The notes: generated from the letters alone by a model not told the origin. A DNA stretch of 64,000 nt from an uncultured Celeribacter sp. (GCF_963675965.1 NZ_OY780935.1:1538501-1602500); one strand, 5' to 3'. Positions 7,358 through 15,039 are shown, counted from the first letter of the stretch. Made by a program: numbers and translations.

Positions 7358-7663
7358 TTACCAGCTCGATTTCACCAAACCGGGGATCTGGCCGAAAGAG
7401 CCCAGTTCCCGCAGCATGATCCGGGACACCTTCAGCTTACGGTAGTAAGCGTGCGGACGGCCGGTCAGCTGGCAACGGTTATGAAGACGGGTAGCCGAGC
7501 TGTTGCGCGGCAGTTCAGCAAGCTTCAGGGAGGCGCGGAAGCGCTCCTCCATCGGCTTTTCTTGGTCGTAGATAACCTCTTTGAGAGCAGCGCGCTTAGC
7601 GGCGTATTTCGCCACCAGCTTCTCGCGCTTGCGCTCACGGGCGATCATGGATTTCTTAGCCAT
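7358..7663 (-). CDS. rpsN: 30S ribosomal protein S14 (zinc-independent type)
   Basis: S14 is a head protein of the small subunit. The 101-residue product is the long form without the paired CxxC zinc motifs: the corresponding region reads RNSSATRLHNRCQLTGRPHA with a single cysteine. The ending KVSRIMLRELGSFGQIPG, then L-V-K-S-S-W, is the family signature. It lies 22 bases after rplE and 13 before rpsH. The metal-free form is usual for proteobacteria. Confidence 0.97.
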   Translation of the reverse strand: MAKKSMIARERKREKLVAKYAAKRAALKEVIYDQEKPMEERFRASLKLAELPRNSSATRLHNRCQLTGRPHAYYRKLKVSRIMLRELGSFGQIPGLVKSSW

Positions 7664-7685
7664 GTTCTTAAAACTCCTCGCGCGA

Positions 7686-8249
7686 TCAGCTGTTGAAGGG
7701 CATGTTGAAAGCTTTCAACAGGCTCTTGGCTTCAGCGTCGGTTTTCGCCGTGGTGGCGATGACAATGTCCATACCCCAGACTTCGTCGACTTTGTCGAAG
7801 TTGATCTCGGGGAACACGATGTGCTCTTTGATGCCCATGGCGTAGTTGCCACGGCCGTCGAAAGAGGTACCCGGAACGCCGCGGAAGTCGCGGATACGGG
7901 GCATTGCGATCGTGGTCAGACGGTCGAGGAATTCATACATACGGTCGCCACGAAGGGTCACCTTCGCACCAAGCGGCATGTCTTCACGAACGCGGAAACC
8001 AGCGATGGATTTCTTGGCTTTCGTGACCAGCGCTTTTTGACCGGCGATGGCGGTGAGATCTTCCTGAGCGGATTTCGCTTTTTTGGAATCTTTCACAGCT
8101 TCAGCGCCGCAACCGATGTTCAGAACGATTTTGTCCAGACGCGGGATCTGCATGTCGTTTTTGTAGCCGAACTCTTCTTTCAGAGCGGCACGAATGCTGT
8201 CCTTATACGCGGCCTTCAGACGCGGGGTGTAGTTTGCGGTATCGAGCAT
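7686..8249 (-). CDS. rplE: 50S ribosomal protein L5
   Basis: L5 binds 5S rRNA and contacts the P-site tRNA and S13. The 187-residue product starts MLDTANYTPRLKAAYKDSIR. It contains NDMQIPRLDKIVLNIGCGAE and the C-terminal GMDIVIATTAKTDAEAKSLL. Its ATG overlaps the rplX stop at 8249, implying translational coupling. In E. coli this start region is the S8 repressor target. Confidence 0.97.
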   Translation of the reverse strand: MLDTANYTPRLKAAYKDSIRAALKEEFGYKNDMQIPRLDKIVLNIGCGAEAVKDSKKAKSAQEDLTAIAGQKALVTKAKKSIAGFRVREDMPLGAKVTLRGDRMYEFLDRLTTIAMPRIRDFRGVPGTSFDGRGNYAMGIKEHIVFPEINFDKVDEVWGMDIVIATTAKTDAEAKSLLKAFNMPFNS

Positions 8250-8554
8250 CAGATCACGTCTCCCGTGGTCTTGGCGAAACGCACTTTCTTGTCGCCTTCG
8301 AATTTGAAGCCGACGCGGGTCGCTTTGCCGTTTGCATCGAGAAGCGCCAGGTTCGACAGGTCGATCGGCATGGCAACCGGCTTACGGCCGCCTTGATCGC
8401 CTTGGGTGGCGCGGGTGTGGCGGATGGCGATGTTCACGCCTTCCACGATGGCCTTGCCTTTGGACGGCAGCACAGAGGTGATTTCACCCTGCTTGCCTTT
8501 GTCCTTACCGGCCAGAACGACGACCTTGTCGCCTTTACGGAGTTTCGCAGCCAT
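8249..8554 (-). CDS. rplX: 50S ribosomal protein L24
   Basis: L24 starts large-subunit assembly by binding the 5' end of 23S rRNA. The 101-residue product MAAKLRKGDKVVVLAGKDKG has the KOW motif at residues 7-30, then VEGVNIAIRHTRATQGDQGG. It overlaps both neighbours: its start shares bases with the rplN stop (8554) and its stop with the rplE start (8249), so rplN-rplX-rplE form a coupled set. Confidence 0.97.
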   Translation of the reverse strand: MAAKLRKGDKVVVLAGKDKGKQGEITSVLPSKGKAIVEGVNIAIRHTRATQGDQGGRKPVAMPIDLSNLALLDANGKATRVGFKFEGDKKVRFAKTTGDVI

Positions 8555-8922
8555 TAGAGCACCTCCGGAGCGAGCGAGATGATCTTCATGAAGTTTTTCG
8601 CACGAAGTTCACGAACAACCGGGCCAAAGATACGGGTACCGACCGGCTCGTTGTTGTTGTTCAGGATGACGGCAGCGTTGCGATCGAAACGGATCGCGGT
8701 GCCATCTTCACGACGGACTTCTTTGGCGGTGCGAACGACGACGGCTTTACGCACGTCCCCTTTTTTCACACGGCCACGCGGAATGGCTTCCTTGACCGAC
8801 ACCACGATGATGTCGCCCACGGAGGCGTAACGACGGTGGGAACCGCCGAGGACCTTGATGCACTGAACTCGGCGAGCGCCAGAGTTATCAGCGACATCCA
8901 GATTGGTCTGCATCTGGATCAT
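8554..8922 (-). CDS. rplN: 50S ribosomal protein L14
   Basis: L14 forms an intersubunit bridge with 16S rRNA. The 122-residue product starts MIQMQTNLDVADNSGARRVQ and has the signature block GDIIVVSVKEAIPRGRVKKG. It ends NFMKIISLAPEVL. In E. coli rplN is the first spc-operon gene. Here a 92-base structured spacer separates it from rpsQ, while the genes after it are packed with overlaps. GGGAG at 8930-8934 is the likely ribosome site. Confidence 0.97.
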   Translation of the reverse strand: MIQMQTNLDVADNSGARRVQCIKVLGGSHRRYASVGDIIVVSVKEAIPRGRVKKGDVRKAVVVRTAKEVRREDGTAIRFDRNAAVILNNNNEPVGTRIFGPVVRELRAKNFMKIISLAPEVL

Positions 8923-8929
8923 TTGGTTT

Positions 8930-8995
8930 CTCCCGACCTTTGGGGCGATCTGCAGTGATCGGTGCCCCCAGGGTTTCGATTAAGCTGGGAGGAGG
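8930..8995 (-). promoter_or_regulatory. Structured rpsQ-rplN spacer with an anti-Shine-Dalgarno motif
   Basis: On the mRNA strand CCTCCTCCC lies at 8987-8995. A hairpin follows, with outer arms near 8941-8946 and 8964-8970 and inner arms GATC/GATC. The rplN ribosome site GGGAG (8930-8934) could pair with the CTCCC half of the upstream motif, which would hide it. This is a structural suggestion from complementarity only. Confidence 0.4.
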
Positions 8996-9014
8996 CTCGT
9001 CAAATCTGAAAGAT

Positions 9015-9242
9015 TTAGACGATCACTTCCCAACGCTTGGTTTTCGACTTCGGTGCACATTCCTGAATACGGACGGTGTCGCCGACGTTGAACTGGTTGT
9101 TCTCATCGTGAGCCCGGTATTTCTTGGACTTACGGATGGTCTTTTTCAGAACCGGGTGCTTGAAGCGGCGCTCCACGGACACGGTCACGGTCTGTTCGTT
9201 CTGGTTCGAGGTCACGACCCCGGAAAGAATACGCTTAGGCAT
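9015..9242 (-). CDS. rpsQ: 30S ribosomal protein S17
   Basis: S17 is a primary 16S rRNA-binding protein of the OB fold. The 75-residue product MPKRILSGVVTSNQNEQTVT contains the family motif KKYRAHDENNQFNVGDTVRI (about residues 40-59). It ends KSKTKRWEVIV. It follows rpmC by 12 bases with an AAGGAGAG ribosome site. Its length is at the short end of the family because it lacks a C-terminal extension. Confidence 0.96.
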   Translation of the reverse strand: MPKRILSGVVTSNQNEQTVTVSVERRFKHPVLKKTIRKSKKYRAHDENNQFNVGDTVRIQECAPKSKTKRWEVIV

Positions 9243-9254
9243 AGGTCGCTCTCC

Positions 9255-9452
9255 TTACTCAGCCGCTTTGGCTTTTTCGTTCAGAATGGTCTTCACAAGG
9301 GCGGCCGAACGGCGCGCCTTGCGGATCTGAGCGGTGTTTTCGAGCTGACCCGTGGCCTGCTGGAAGCGCAGGTTGAAGGATTCTTTCTTCAGATTGGCAA
9401 GCTCAGTCTTGAGCTCGTCCGGCGTTTTCGCACGCAATTCCTGGGCGTTCAT
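9255..9452 (-). CDS. rpmC: 50S ribosomal protein L29
   Basis: L29 lies at the polypeptide exit tunnel near the trigger factor and SRP docking site. I choose the ATG complementary to 9450-9452, giving 65 residues (MNAQELRAKTPDELKTELAN), with AAGGAGAGG just upstream. The frame extended to 9509 adds a non-homologous leader. Two long helices hold KKESFNLRFQQATGQLENTA and IRKARRSAALVKTILNE. It is normally directly downstream of rplP, but here it starts a new unit with its own promoter candidate about 120 bases upstream. Confidence 0.96.
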   Translation of the reverse strand: MNAQELRAKTPDELKTELANLKKESFNLRFQQATGQLENTAQIRKARRSAALVKTILNEKAKAAE

Positions 9453-9572
9453 ATCTCGCCTCTCCTTGGTTCCTGTTAGCACCGGAATGCGCCCTTTTGG
9501 GGGTGACATTCAGTCCGGTGGGTTATGTCAAAGCACACGACTCCCCTGACAGGGAATCTGTGAGATGCTGCT

Positions 9573-9601
9573 CTATAAGGGCATGACACCGTGGTAGCAA
9601 G
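9573..9601 (-). promoter_or_regulatory. Candidate promoter for the rpmC-rpmD unit
   Basis: TTGCTA (9596-9601) and TATAGA (9573-9578) on the minus strand are 17 bases apart, about 120 bases before rpmC. The 311-base region 9453-9764 holds nothing else that I can identify apart from the start region of the divergent oxygenase gene. Confidence 0.6.
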
Positions 9602-9764
9602 GAAAACTTGTGGTTTTCTGACTAATCTTCCCTGCCAACGTATTGCCCTGCCACCCTACTGCGGCGCCCGGTCGTGACGGGCCGCGAAGATCGTGCGACG
9701 CCCTGCCCCTCGCCAAGCTCTGCCCTGCACGCTAAGACAGGCCAAACCCGCCAGGAGTCTGAAG

Positions 9765-10391
9765 ATGCCCAACATCGAATCCCTTTTCGTCACCCGCCTC
9801 TATCGCGCCAAACTGGCCGAATTCGGCCCCAAGATCAGCACCGAGGAACTGGAACAGTCCTGCTATGTCATCGCCGAAGACGATGAAGCCGGCCAGCAAT
9901 GGTGCGAGGACAACGATTATCCGGGCTACACCTCCTATGCGTCACTGACCGACCTGCCCTGGCGCTTTCCCATCTTCAAAGAGCTCGTCGAGGCGCTCGA
10001 CCAGCACGTCGCCGCCTTTGCAGAGGATCTGGAGTTGGATCTGGATGGCCGCACGCTGGTGCTGGAAGACCTCTGGATCAACATCCTGCCGGAAGGCGGC
10101 TATCACTCCGCCCATATTCACCCGCATTCGGTGATTTCGGGCACCACCTATGTCGCCATGCCCGAAGGCGCCTCGCGCCTGAAGCTCGAAGACCCGCGCC
10201 ATGCCATGATGATGGCCGCCCCGCCCCGCCGCAAAGCCGCCCGGCGCGAGATGCAGAACTTCATTTATGTCGCCCCCGAACCCGGCGACATCATGTTGTG
10301 GGAAAGCTGGCTGCGCCATGAGGTGGTGATGAACATGGCCGAAGAGGAAAACCGCATCTCGGTCAGCTTTAACTACAAATGGGGAGAGTGA
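9765..10391 (+). CDS. Putative 2OG-Fe(II) oxygenase (TIGR02466-like)
   Basis: The 208-residue product resembles the family of putative 2-oxoglutarate/Fe(II)-dependent dioxygenases, which hydroxylate unidentified substrates. I start it at 9765 after AGGAG (9752-9756); the upstream in-frame ATG at 9693 has no such site. The double-stranded beta-helix core holds HSAHIHPHSVISGTTYVAMP (residues 114-133), with iron-ligand candidates H117/H119. The distal LRHEV (H185) and RISVSFN (R197, likely co-substrate arginine) follow. It is on the strand opposite to the ribosomal genes, between rplP and rpmC, and convergent with the channel gene. A role in ribosomal protein hydroxylation would be speculation. 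Cofactor prediction is fairly sure, substrate unknown. Confidence 0.75.
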   Translation: MPNIESLFVTRLYRAKLAEFGPKISTEELEQSCYVIAEDDEAGQQWCEDNDYPGYTSYASLTDLPWRFPIFKELVEALDQHVAAFAEDLELDLDGRTLVLEDLWINILPEGGYHSAHIHPHSVISGTTYVAMPEGASRLKLEDPRHAMMMAAPPRRKAARREMQNFIYVAPEPGDIMLWESWLRHEVVMNMAEEENRISVSFNYKWGE

Positions 10392-10397
10392 GACAGA

Positions 10398-11165
10398 TCA
10401 CTCCCGCGCGGCCAAAGCCCGCTCGATCCGATCAAGGCGCTCCAGAACGTCGTCACGGTAGCTCCCCGTGGCGGCGTTTTCTTCTTCGTGGTGAGCGTCC
10501 TGCATGGTCGAAACGATCAGACCGACGACGAGGTTCATCACCGCAAAGGCCGTCACCAAAATAAAGGGCACAAAGAACAACCAGCTTTGAGGGTGCACGT
10601 CCATCACCGGGCGTACAATGCCCATTGACCAGCTTTCCAGTGTCATGACCTGAAACAGAGTGTAAAGGGACGCGCCCAGCGTCCCGAACCATTCGGGAAA
10701 TGTCGGCCCGTAGAGTTTCGTCGCGATCACCGACCCAATGTAAAAGATGATCCCCGTCAGCAGGAACACCGAGGCCATCCCTGGCAAGGCCATGATAAAG
10801 GCCTCAACCACGCGCCGCAGAGACGGCACCACAGAGACGACCCGCAGCAGTCGCAGGATGCGCAGCGCCCGCAGCACCGACAAACCCGCGCCCACGGGCG
10901 ACAGCGACATGCCGACGATGACGAAATCAAACAGGTTCCAGCCGTCGCGGAAAAACCGCAAACGCTGCGCGTAGATCTTAAGCGCAAGCTCCAGCACGAA
11001 AATGCTCAGGCAGATCGCATCGAGCGTTTCGATCAGCCAGCCCATCCGCGCCATAAGCCGGCCAGACGTTTCAAGACCCAGGATCACGGCATTGAACAGG
11101 ATGACCCCCATGATGACATGTCGGAAGATCGGGCGATCTAGGAGTTCGGAAATTTGTGCGCGCAT
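10398..11165 (-). CDS. Voltage-gated sodium channel of the NaChBac/NavAb type
   Basis: This 255-residue protein is a single-domain, six-segment voltage-gated channel that would work as a tetramer in the inner membrane. I start at the ATG complementary to 11163-11165, after GAGAAGG. S1 is near residues 15-31. S4 carries arginines every third residue (R99, R102, R105, R108) in LSVLRALRILRLLRVV. The pore loop GTLGASLYTLFQVMTLESWS-M spans 161-181 and contains the selectivity filter TLESWSM, the filter of NavAb. S6 is near 196-218. A charged helix (YRDDVLERLDRIERALA) at the end fits the cytoplasmic tetramerising coiled coil. It separates rplP from rpmC. Confidence 0.92.
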   Translation of the reverse strand: MRAQISELLDRPIFRHVIMGVILFNAVILGLETSGRLMARMGWLIETLDAICLSIFVLELALKIYAQRLRFFRDGWNLFDFVIVGMSLSPVGAGLSVLRALRILRLLRVVSVVPSLRRVVEAFIMALPGMASVFLLTGIIFYIGSVIATKLYGPTFPEWFGTLGASLYTLFQVMTLESWSMGIVRPVMDVHPQSWLFFVPFILVTAFAVMNLVVGLIVSTMQDAHHEEENAATGSYRDDVLERLDRIERALAARE

Positions 11166-11281
11166 GTTGGCCTTCTCAGGGTCTCGTTCAGCAGAGAGAT
11201 AGGCACCCCCTGCGCGCGCTTCCAGTGGCAAGGTGGAAATCGCGCTGGCGGCACAGCGAAAAGCCCGTGCCCCCCGACATG

Positions 11282-11316
11282 AAAAACCCCCGCCGATCTC
11301 TCGGCGGGGGTCTTTA
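11282..11316 (-). terminator. Intrinsic terminator after rplP
   Basis: A perfect 11-bp stem (11286-11296 with 11301-11311) with a four-base loop is followed on the minus strand by TTTTT. It lies about 90 bases after the rplP stop and ends the rplB-rplP unit ahead of the channel gene. Confidence 0.9.
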
Positions 11317-11403
11317 TTCTTGATCAGGGCGTGCTCCCATCGCTTCTCGTTTTAAAACGACTGCTGCACACTCGTGACAGTCCGCTTACGCGGCCTGCAC
11401 GCC

Positions 11404-11817
11404 TTACCAGTCTTCTTTTGCGACCGTACGGGTTTTGATCGGCAGTTTCATCGCAGCAAGGCGCAGAGCCTCACGCGCGACGTCTTCCGACACACCGTCC
11501 AGTTCGAACATCACGCGGCCCGGTTTGACTTTGCAGACCCAACGGTCCACGGAGCCTTTACCTTTACCCATACGAACCTCGACGGGCTTCGCGGTCACCG
11601 GGGTGTCCGGAAAGATGCGGATCCATACGCGACCCTGACGCTTCATGTGACGCGTCATGGCACGACGAGCAGCCTCGATCTGACGCGCAGTAATGCGCTC
11701 GGGCTCAACGGCTTTGAGGCCGAAGGTGCCGAAGTTCAGGTCGGAACCGCCCTTGGCAAGACCGTGGATGCGGCCTTTGTGGGCTTTGCGGAATTTTGTA
11801 CGCTTAGGCTGAAGCAT
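11404..11817 (-). CDS. rplP: 50S ribosomal protein L16
   Basis: L16 organises the A-site region of the peptidyl transferase centre. The 137-residue product MLQPKRTKFRKAHKGRIHGL contains PVEVRMGKGKGSVDRWVC (about residues 78-95). R82 there corresponds to the arginine that YcfD hydroxylates in E. coli. The family ending AAMKLPIKTRTVAKEDW is intact. It is 13 bases after rpsC and the last gene before the terminator at 11282-11316, so L29 is not cotranscribed in the usual way. Confidence 0.97.
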   Translation of the reverse strand: MLQPKRTKFRKAHKGRIHGLAKGGSDLNFGTFGLKAVEPERITARQIEAARRAMTRHMKRQGRVWIRIFPDTPVTAKPVEVRMGKGKGSVDRWVCKVKPGRVMFELDGVSEDVAREALRLAAMKLPIKTRTVAKEDW

Positions 11818-11830
11818 ATCTCAGACCTCC

Positions 11831-12538
11831 TTAGCGACGGCCGCGGTCGCCGCGGGGCGCCGGACCGGCTTGGGCTTCTTCGGCGCGACGGTCACGAGCC
11901 TGCGGGTCGTGTTCCATGATTTCGCCTTTGAAGATCCAGGTTTTAATGCCGATGATGCCGTAAGCGGTCGAAGCTTCAGCATGCGCGTAGTCGATGTCTG
12001 CACGCAGAGTGTGAAGCGGAACGCGACCTTCGCGGTACCATTCGGTACGCGCGATTTCAGCACCACCAAGACGGCCAGCGACGTTCACCTTGATGCCCAG
12101 GGCACCCATGCGCATCGCGTTCTGAACGGAACGCTTCATCGCACGGCGGAAGGACACACGGCGTTCCAGCTGCTGCGCGATGGATTCGGCAACGAGCTGA
12201 GCGTCGAGTTCCGGCTTGCGGACTTCCACGATGTTCAGGTGCAGTTCGCTGTCGGTCATCGCGGCGACTTTCTTGCGCAGACCTTCGATGTCTGCACCTT
12301 TCTTGCCGATGATGACACCCGGACGTGCGGTGTGGATCGTGACGCGGCACTTCTTGTGCGGGCGCTCGATGATCACACGGCTGATGCCGGCTTGCTTGCA
12401 CTCTTCTTTGATGAACTCACGGATTTTGATGTCTTCCAAAAGAAGATCGCCGTAATCCTTGGTTTCGGCGTACCAGCGGCTGTCCCAGGTGCGGTTGACC
12501 TGGAGGCGCATACCGATCGGGTTTACCTTATGACCCAT
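11831..12538 (-). CDS. rpsC: 30S ribosomal protein S3
   Basis: S3 lies at the mRNA entry pore and has helicase-related function. The 235-residue product begins MGHKVNPIGMRLQVNRTWDS. It has the KH domain motif VIIGKKGADI (residues 75-84) and the C-terminal block GEIMEHDPQARDRRAEEAQ. Its tail AGPAPRGDRGRR is basic and likely disordered. Its ATG overlaps the rplV stop at 12538. Confidence 0.97.
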   Translation of the reverse strand: MGHKVNPIGMRLQVNRTWDSRWYAETKDYGDLLLEDIKIREFIKEECKQAGISRVIIERPHKKCRVTIHTARPGVIIGKKGADIEGLRKKVAAMTDSELHLNIVEVRKPELDAQLVAESIAQQLERRVSFRRAMKRSVQNAMRMGALGIKVNVAGRLGGAEIARTEWYREGRVPLHTLRADIDYAHAEASTAYGIIGIKTWIFKGEIMEHDPQARDRRAEEAQAGPAPRGDRGRR

Positions 12539-12918
12539 TAGCTTTGCTCCTCAACTTGACGCACCTTGATGGTGATTTCCGCAAACGGCTTCATGATCTT
12601 GCCAAAACGACCACGGGCACGCGGACGACCGCGTTTCATGGTCAGGTTTTTGCCAACCCAGGCTTCAGCGACGATGAGTTCATCGACGTCGAGGTTGTGG
12701 TTGTTTTCGGCGTTCGCGATCGCGGACTGCAGGCATTTTTTCACGTCTGCTGCGATACGCTTGTTGGAGAAAGTCAGGTCCGTCAGGGCCTTGTCGACTT
12801 TCTTGCCGCGGATCATCTGAGCCACGAGGTTCAGTTTTTGCGGGGAAACGCGAAGCATGCGGGTTTTCGCCATTGCTTCGTTGTCAGCCACGCGACGGGG
12901 ATTTGCTACCTTACCCAT
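12538..12918 (-). CDS. rplV: 50S ribosomal protein L22
   Basis: L22 lines the nascent-chain exit tunnel through a long beta-hairpin. The 126-residue product begins MGKVANPRRVADNEAMAKTR. The core LRVSPQKLNLVAQMIRGKKV follows and the hairpin MKRGRPRARGRFGKIMKP lies near residues 93-110. It starts 3 bases after the rpsS stop and shares a base with rpsC. The hairpin residues look unaltered for macrolide sensitivity, though this is only an inspection. Confidence 0.97.
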   Translation of the reverse strand: MGKVANPRRVADNEAMAKTRMLRVSPQKLNLVAQMIRGKKVDKALTDLTFSNKRIAADVKKCLQSAIANAENNHNLDVDELIVAEAWVGKNLTMKRGRPRARGRFGKIMKPFAEITIKVRQVEEQS

Positions 12919-12921
12919 GAC

Positions 12922-13200
12922 TTACTTCCGTTTCGCTTTCTTGTCAGCGGCGTGACCGTAATAGGTGCGGGTCGGTGCATATTCACCGAACTTCTGACCG
13001 ATCATGTCTTCCGAGACGTTGACAGGGATATGCTTCTTACCGTTGTACACACCAAAGGTGAGGCCAACGAACTGAGGCAGGATGGTGGAACGGCGGGACC
13101 AGATCTTGATGACCTCGTTGCGACCGCTCTCGCGAGCTTTCTCGGCCTTCTTGAGGACGTATGCGTCCACAAACGGGCCTTTCCAGACAGAACGTGCCAT
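12922..13200 (-). CDS. rpsS: 30S ribosomal protein S19
   Basis: S19 in the head of the small subunit bridges to the large subunit with S13. The 92-residue protein starts MARSVWKGPFVDAYVLKKAE. It carries IKIWSRRSTILPQFVGLTFG and the basic terminal segment GHAADKKAKRK. It lies 3 bases from rplB and 3 from rplV, the standard S10-operon order with very tight packing. Confidence 0.97.
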   Translation of the reverse strand: MARSVWKGPFVDAYVLKKAEKARESGRNEVIKIWSRRSTILPQFVGLTFGVYNGKKHIPVNVSEDMIGQKFGEYAPTRTYYGHAADKKAKRK

Positions 13201-13203
13201 ATC

Positions 13204-14043
13204 TTAGCGACCCTTCTTCCGAGCGTGACGGGAACGGATGATAAGCTTGTCCGTGCCCTTGTTTTTACGCGTTTTCGCGCCTTTCGTCGGCTTGCCCCAC
13301 GGGGTCACCGGGTGACGGCCACCAGAGGTACGGCCTTCACCACCGCCGTGCGGGTGGTCGATCGGGTTCATAACCACACCACGGACGGACGGACGGATGC
13401 CTTTGTGGCGGTTACGACCGGCTTTACCGAGGTTCTGGTTGGAGTTGTCGGGGTTCGACACGGCGCCAACGGTGCACATGCATTCCTGACGCACGAGACG
13501 CAGCTCGCCGGAGGAAAGGCGGATCTGTGCGTAGCCACCGTCACGGCCCACGAACTGGGCGTAGGTGCCGGCTGCACGGGCGATCTGGCCGCCTTTGCCG
13601 GGCTTCAGCTCGACGTTGTGCACGATGGTACCGATCGGCAGACCGGAGAACGGCATGGCGTTGCCGGGCTTCACGTCAGCTTTGGCAGAAGCAACAACTT
13701 TGTCGCCAACGGCCAGACGCTGCGGAGCCAGGATATAAGCCTGTTCGCCGTCTTCGTATTTGATGAGCGCGATGAACGCGGTGCGGTTCGGGTCATATTC
13801 GATCCGTTCCACGGTTGCGGCGACGTCAAACTTGTTCCGTTTGAAGTCGACGATGCGATAGAGACGCTTTGCCCCGCCGCCTTTGCGGCGCATCGTGATC
13901 CGTCCGGTGTTGTTCCGGCCGCCGTTCTTCGTCAGACCCTCGGTGAGGGATTTGACGGGGCGACCTTTCCAAAGCTCCGAACGGTCGATCAGAACCAGCC
14001 CACGCTGGCCAGGCGTCGTCGGTTTGTACGACTTGAGTGCCAT
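13204..14043 (-). CDS. rplB: 50S ribosomal protein L2
   Basis: L2 is needed for subunit joining and peptidyl transferase activity. The 279-residue product MALKSYKPTTPGQRGLVLID has its RNA-binding OB and SH3-like domains in order. The conserved histidine is H230 in VVMNPIDHPHGGGEGRTSGG. It ends IIRSRHARKKGR. It normally follows rplW directly; here a terminator, a foreign gene and a 432-base leader lie between them, so it heads the rplB-rpsS-rplV-rpsC-rplP unit. Confidence 0.98.
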   Translation of the reverse strand: MALKSYKPTTPGQRGLVLIDRSELWKGRPVKSLTEGLTKNGGRNNTGRITMRRKGGGAKRLYRIVDFKRNKFDVAATVERIEYDPNRTAFIALIKYEDGEQAYILAPQRLAVGDKVVASAKADVKPGNAMPFSGLPIGTIVHNVELKPGKGGQIARAAGTYAQFVGRDGGYAQIRLSSGELRLVRQECMCTVGAVSNPDNSNQNLGKAGRNRHKGIRPSVRGVVMNPIDHPHGGGEGRTSGGRHPVTPWGKPTKGAKTRKNKGTDKLIIRSRHARKKGR

Positions 14044-14199
14044 AGTTTCTGTCTTCCGTTAGCTTTGGGTCATGTGATGTAGCGTATCGGCTACGACCCG
14101 TTTTCGTCTAAGGCCGGGGGCTCTCGTGACTGTCGTCTGGCCCTCGTCCCACACAAATCACGGGCCCCAAGAACGAATCCGGGGCCGTGAGATGGGCGG

Positions 14200-14228
14200 G
14201 GTATAGTGGGTGTTGGGGGAGGAGTCTA
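14200..14228 (-). promoter_or_regulatory. Candidate promoter for rplB-rplP
   Basis: On the minus strand TAGACT (14223-14228) and TATACC (14200-14205) are 17 bases apart. The transcript would have a leader of about 150 bases with a GC-rich hairpin whose arms CACGG-CCCC / GGGGCCGTG lie at 14158-14167 and 14181-14189. The region 14044-14475 otherwise holds no gene that I can see. Confidence 0.5.
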
Positions 14229-14367
14229 GTGCGGAGTGGAAATAATCCGCTCTGGGTGGAAGATGAGCGCGAGCGCCTGCCCGTGGGGTGGCGCATCACC
14301 CTCTGAACGGCGCACTTTATCCCAGCCAAGTTACTCCATGATCTAAGCATTGCACGAAGATGGCCAA

Positions 14368-14397
14368 AGCGCCAGCCCGCCCGAACGGGCAGGCGCT
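14368..14397. other. GC-rich stem-loop in the rplB upstream region
   Basis: AGCGCC-A-GCCCG and CGGGC-A-GGCGCT pair over 11 positions with one A-A mismatch around a short loop. No T-run follows on either strand, so it is not a standard terminator. It marks the edge where composition drops to AT-rich toward the gene at 14476. Confidence 0.5.
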
Positions 14398-14475
14398 CGC
14401 GCGGCGGCTACGCCTTGATTCCGCGCAGAATTAGCGCTCCAATAAAATCGAGATAGACAAAAATGGAAATCAACC

Positions 14476-15033
14476 ATGGCGTGTGCTGAGTTAGCTGATG
14501 ACTACACATTTTGCATCGACGTTTCAGACGTTACGGCATCAACTATCGCAACAGTCATAATAGCATGCTTAACCTTTTGCCTATTCTTTCTACAATATCG
14601 ACAGCATCGTCATGATAAGCTTGTAACCAACGCCAATTACAAACTCGCCCTTCACGATAAAAGACTTGAGACGCTGCAAGAAATTAAAGAGGTCCTAGGA
14701 AATTTATTTCGAGCCGGTGAGCCATCCTTAGAAGATGCATTTCGGCTTCGACAGCACTTACAAACAGCGAGATACGTCTTTCCCGGTGAGGTCACTGACT
14801 TCATAGAAGAAATGTCCTCAAAAGCTTTTGAGCATTATAAGCAAGTTCAAATCTGGGAGCCCTTGAGGAAGCGCGCATTTAATGGCGAAACACTATCAGC
14901 CCACGAGAACAAAACTAAGGAAGATGCTTTAGCCAAAGCGCATGAAATTGAAAGATGGTTTTTCGATCTAGCACGCGGGACAAGGCTCAATGATAAGTTG
15001 GACCCCTACTTGATGCTCCCAACCACCCTATAG
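14476..15033 (+). CDS. AT-rich membrane-anchored protein of unknown function
   Basis: The 185-residue product is not one I recognise. A single hydrophobic segment at about residues 20-39 (ASTIATVIIACLTFCLFFLQ) is followed by a charged, mostly helical domain. This suggests an N-terminal anchor with a cytoplasmic body. Two cysteines precede the membrane segment. Base composition is clearly more AT-rich than the ribosomal neighbours, codon use differs (TTA, AGA, ATA), and it runs against the operon, all signs of horizontal gain. It sits between rplW and rplB. The terminator hairpin at 15040-15070 follows its stop closely and could serve both strands. No function is proposed. Confidence 0.7.
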   Translation: MACAELADDYTFCIDVSDVTASTIATVIIACLTFCLFFLQYRQHRHDKLVTNANYKLALHDKRLETLQEIKEVLGNLFRAGEPSLEDAFRLRQHLQTARYVFPGEVTDFIEEMSSKAFEHYKQVQIWEPLRKRAFNGETLSAHENKTKEDALAKAHEIERWFFDLARGTRLNDKLDPYLMLPTTL

Positions 15034-15039
15034 CTATAC

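Noticed and set aside
9755..10391. The oxygenase as the L16 hydroxylase YcfD/RoxA.
   Set aside because: YcfD is a longer JmjC/cupin protein; this 208-residue protein belongs to another oxygenase family.
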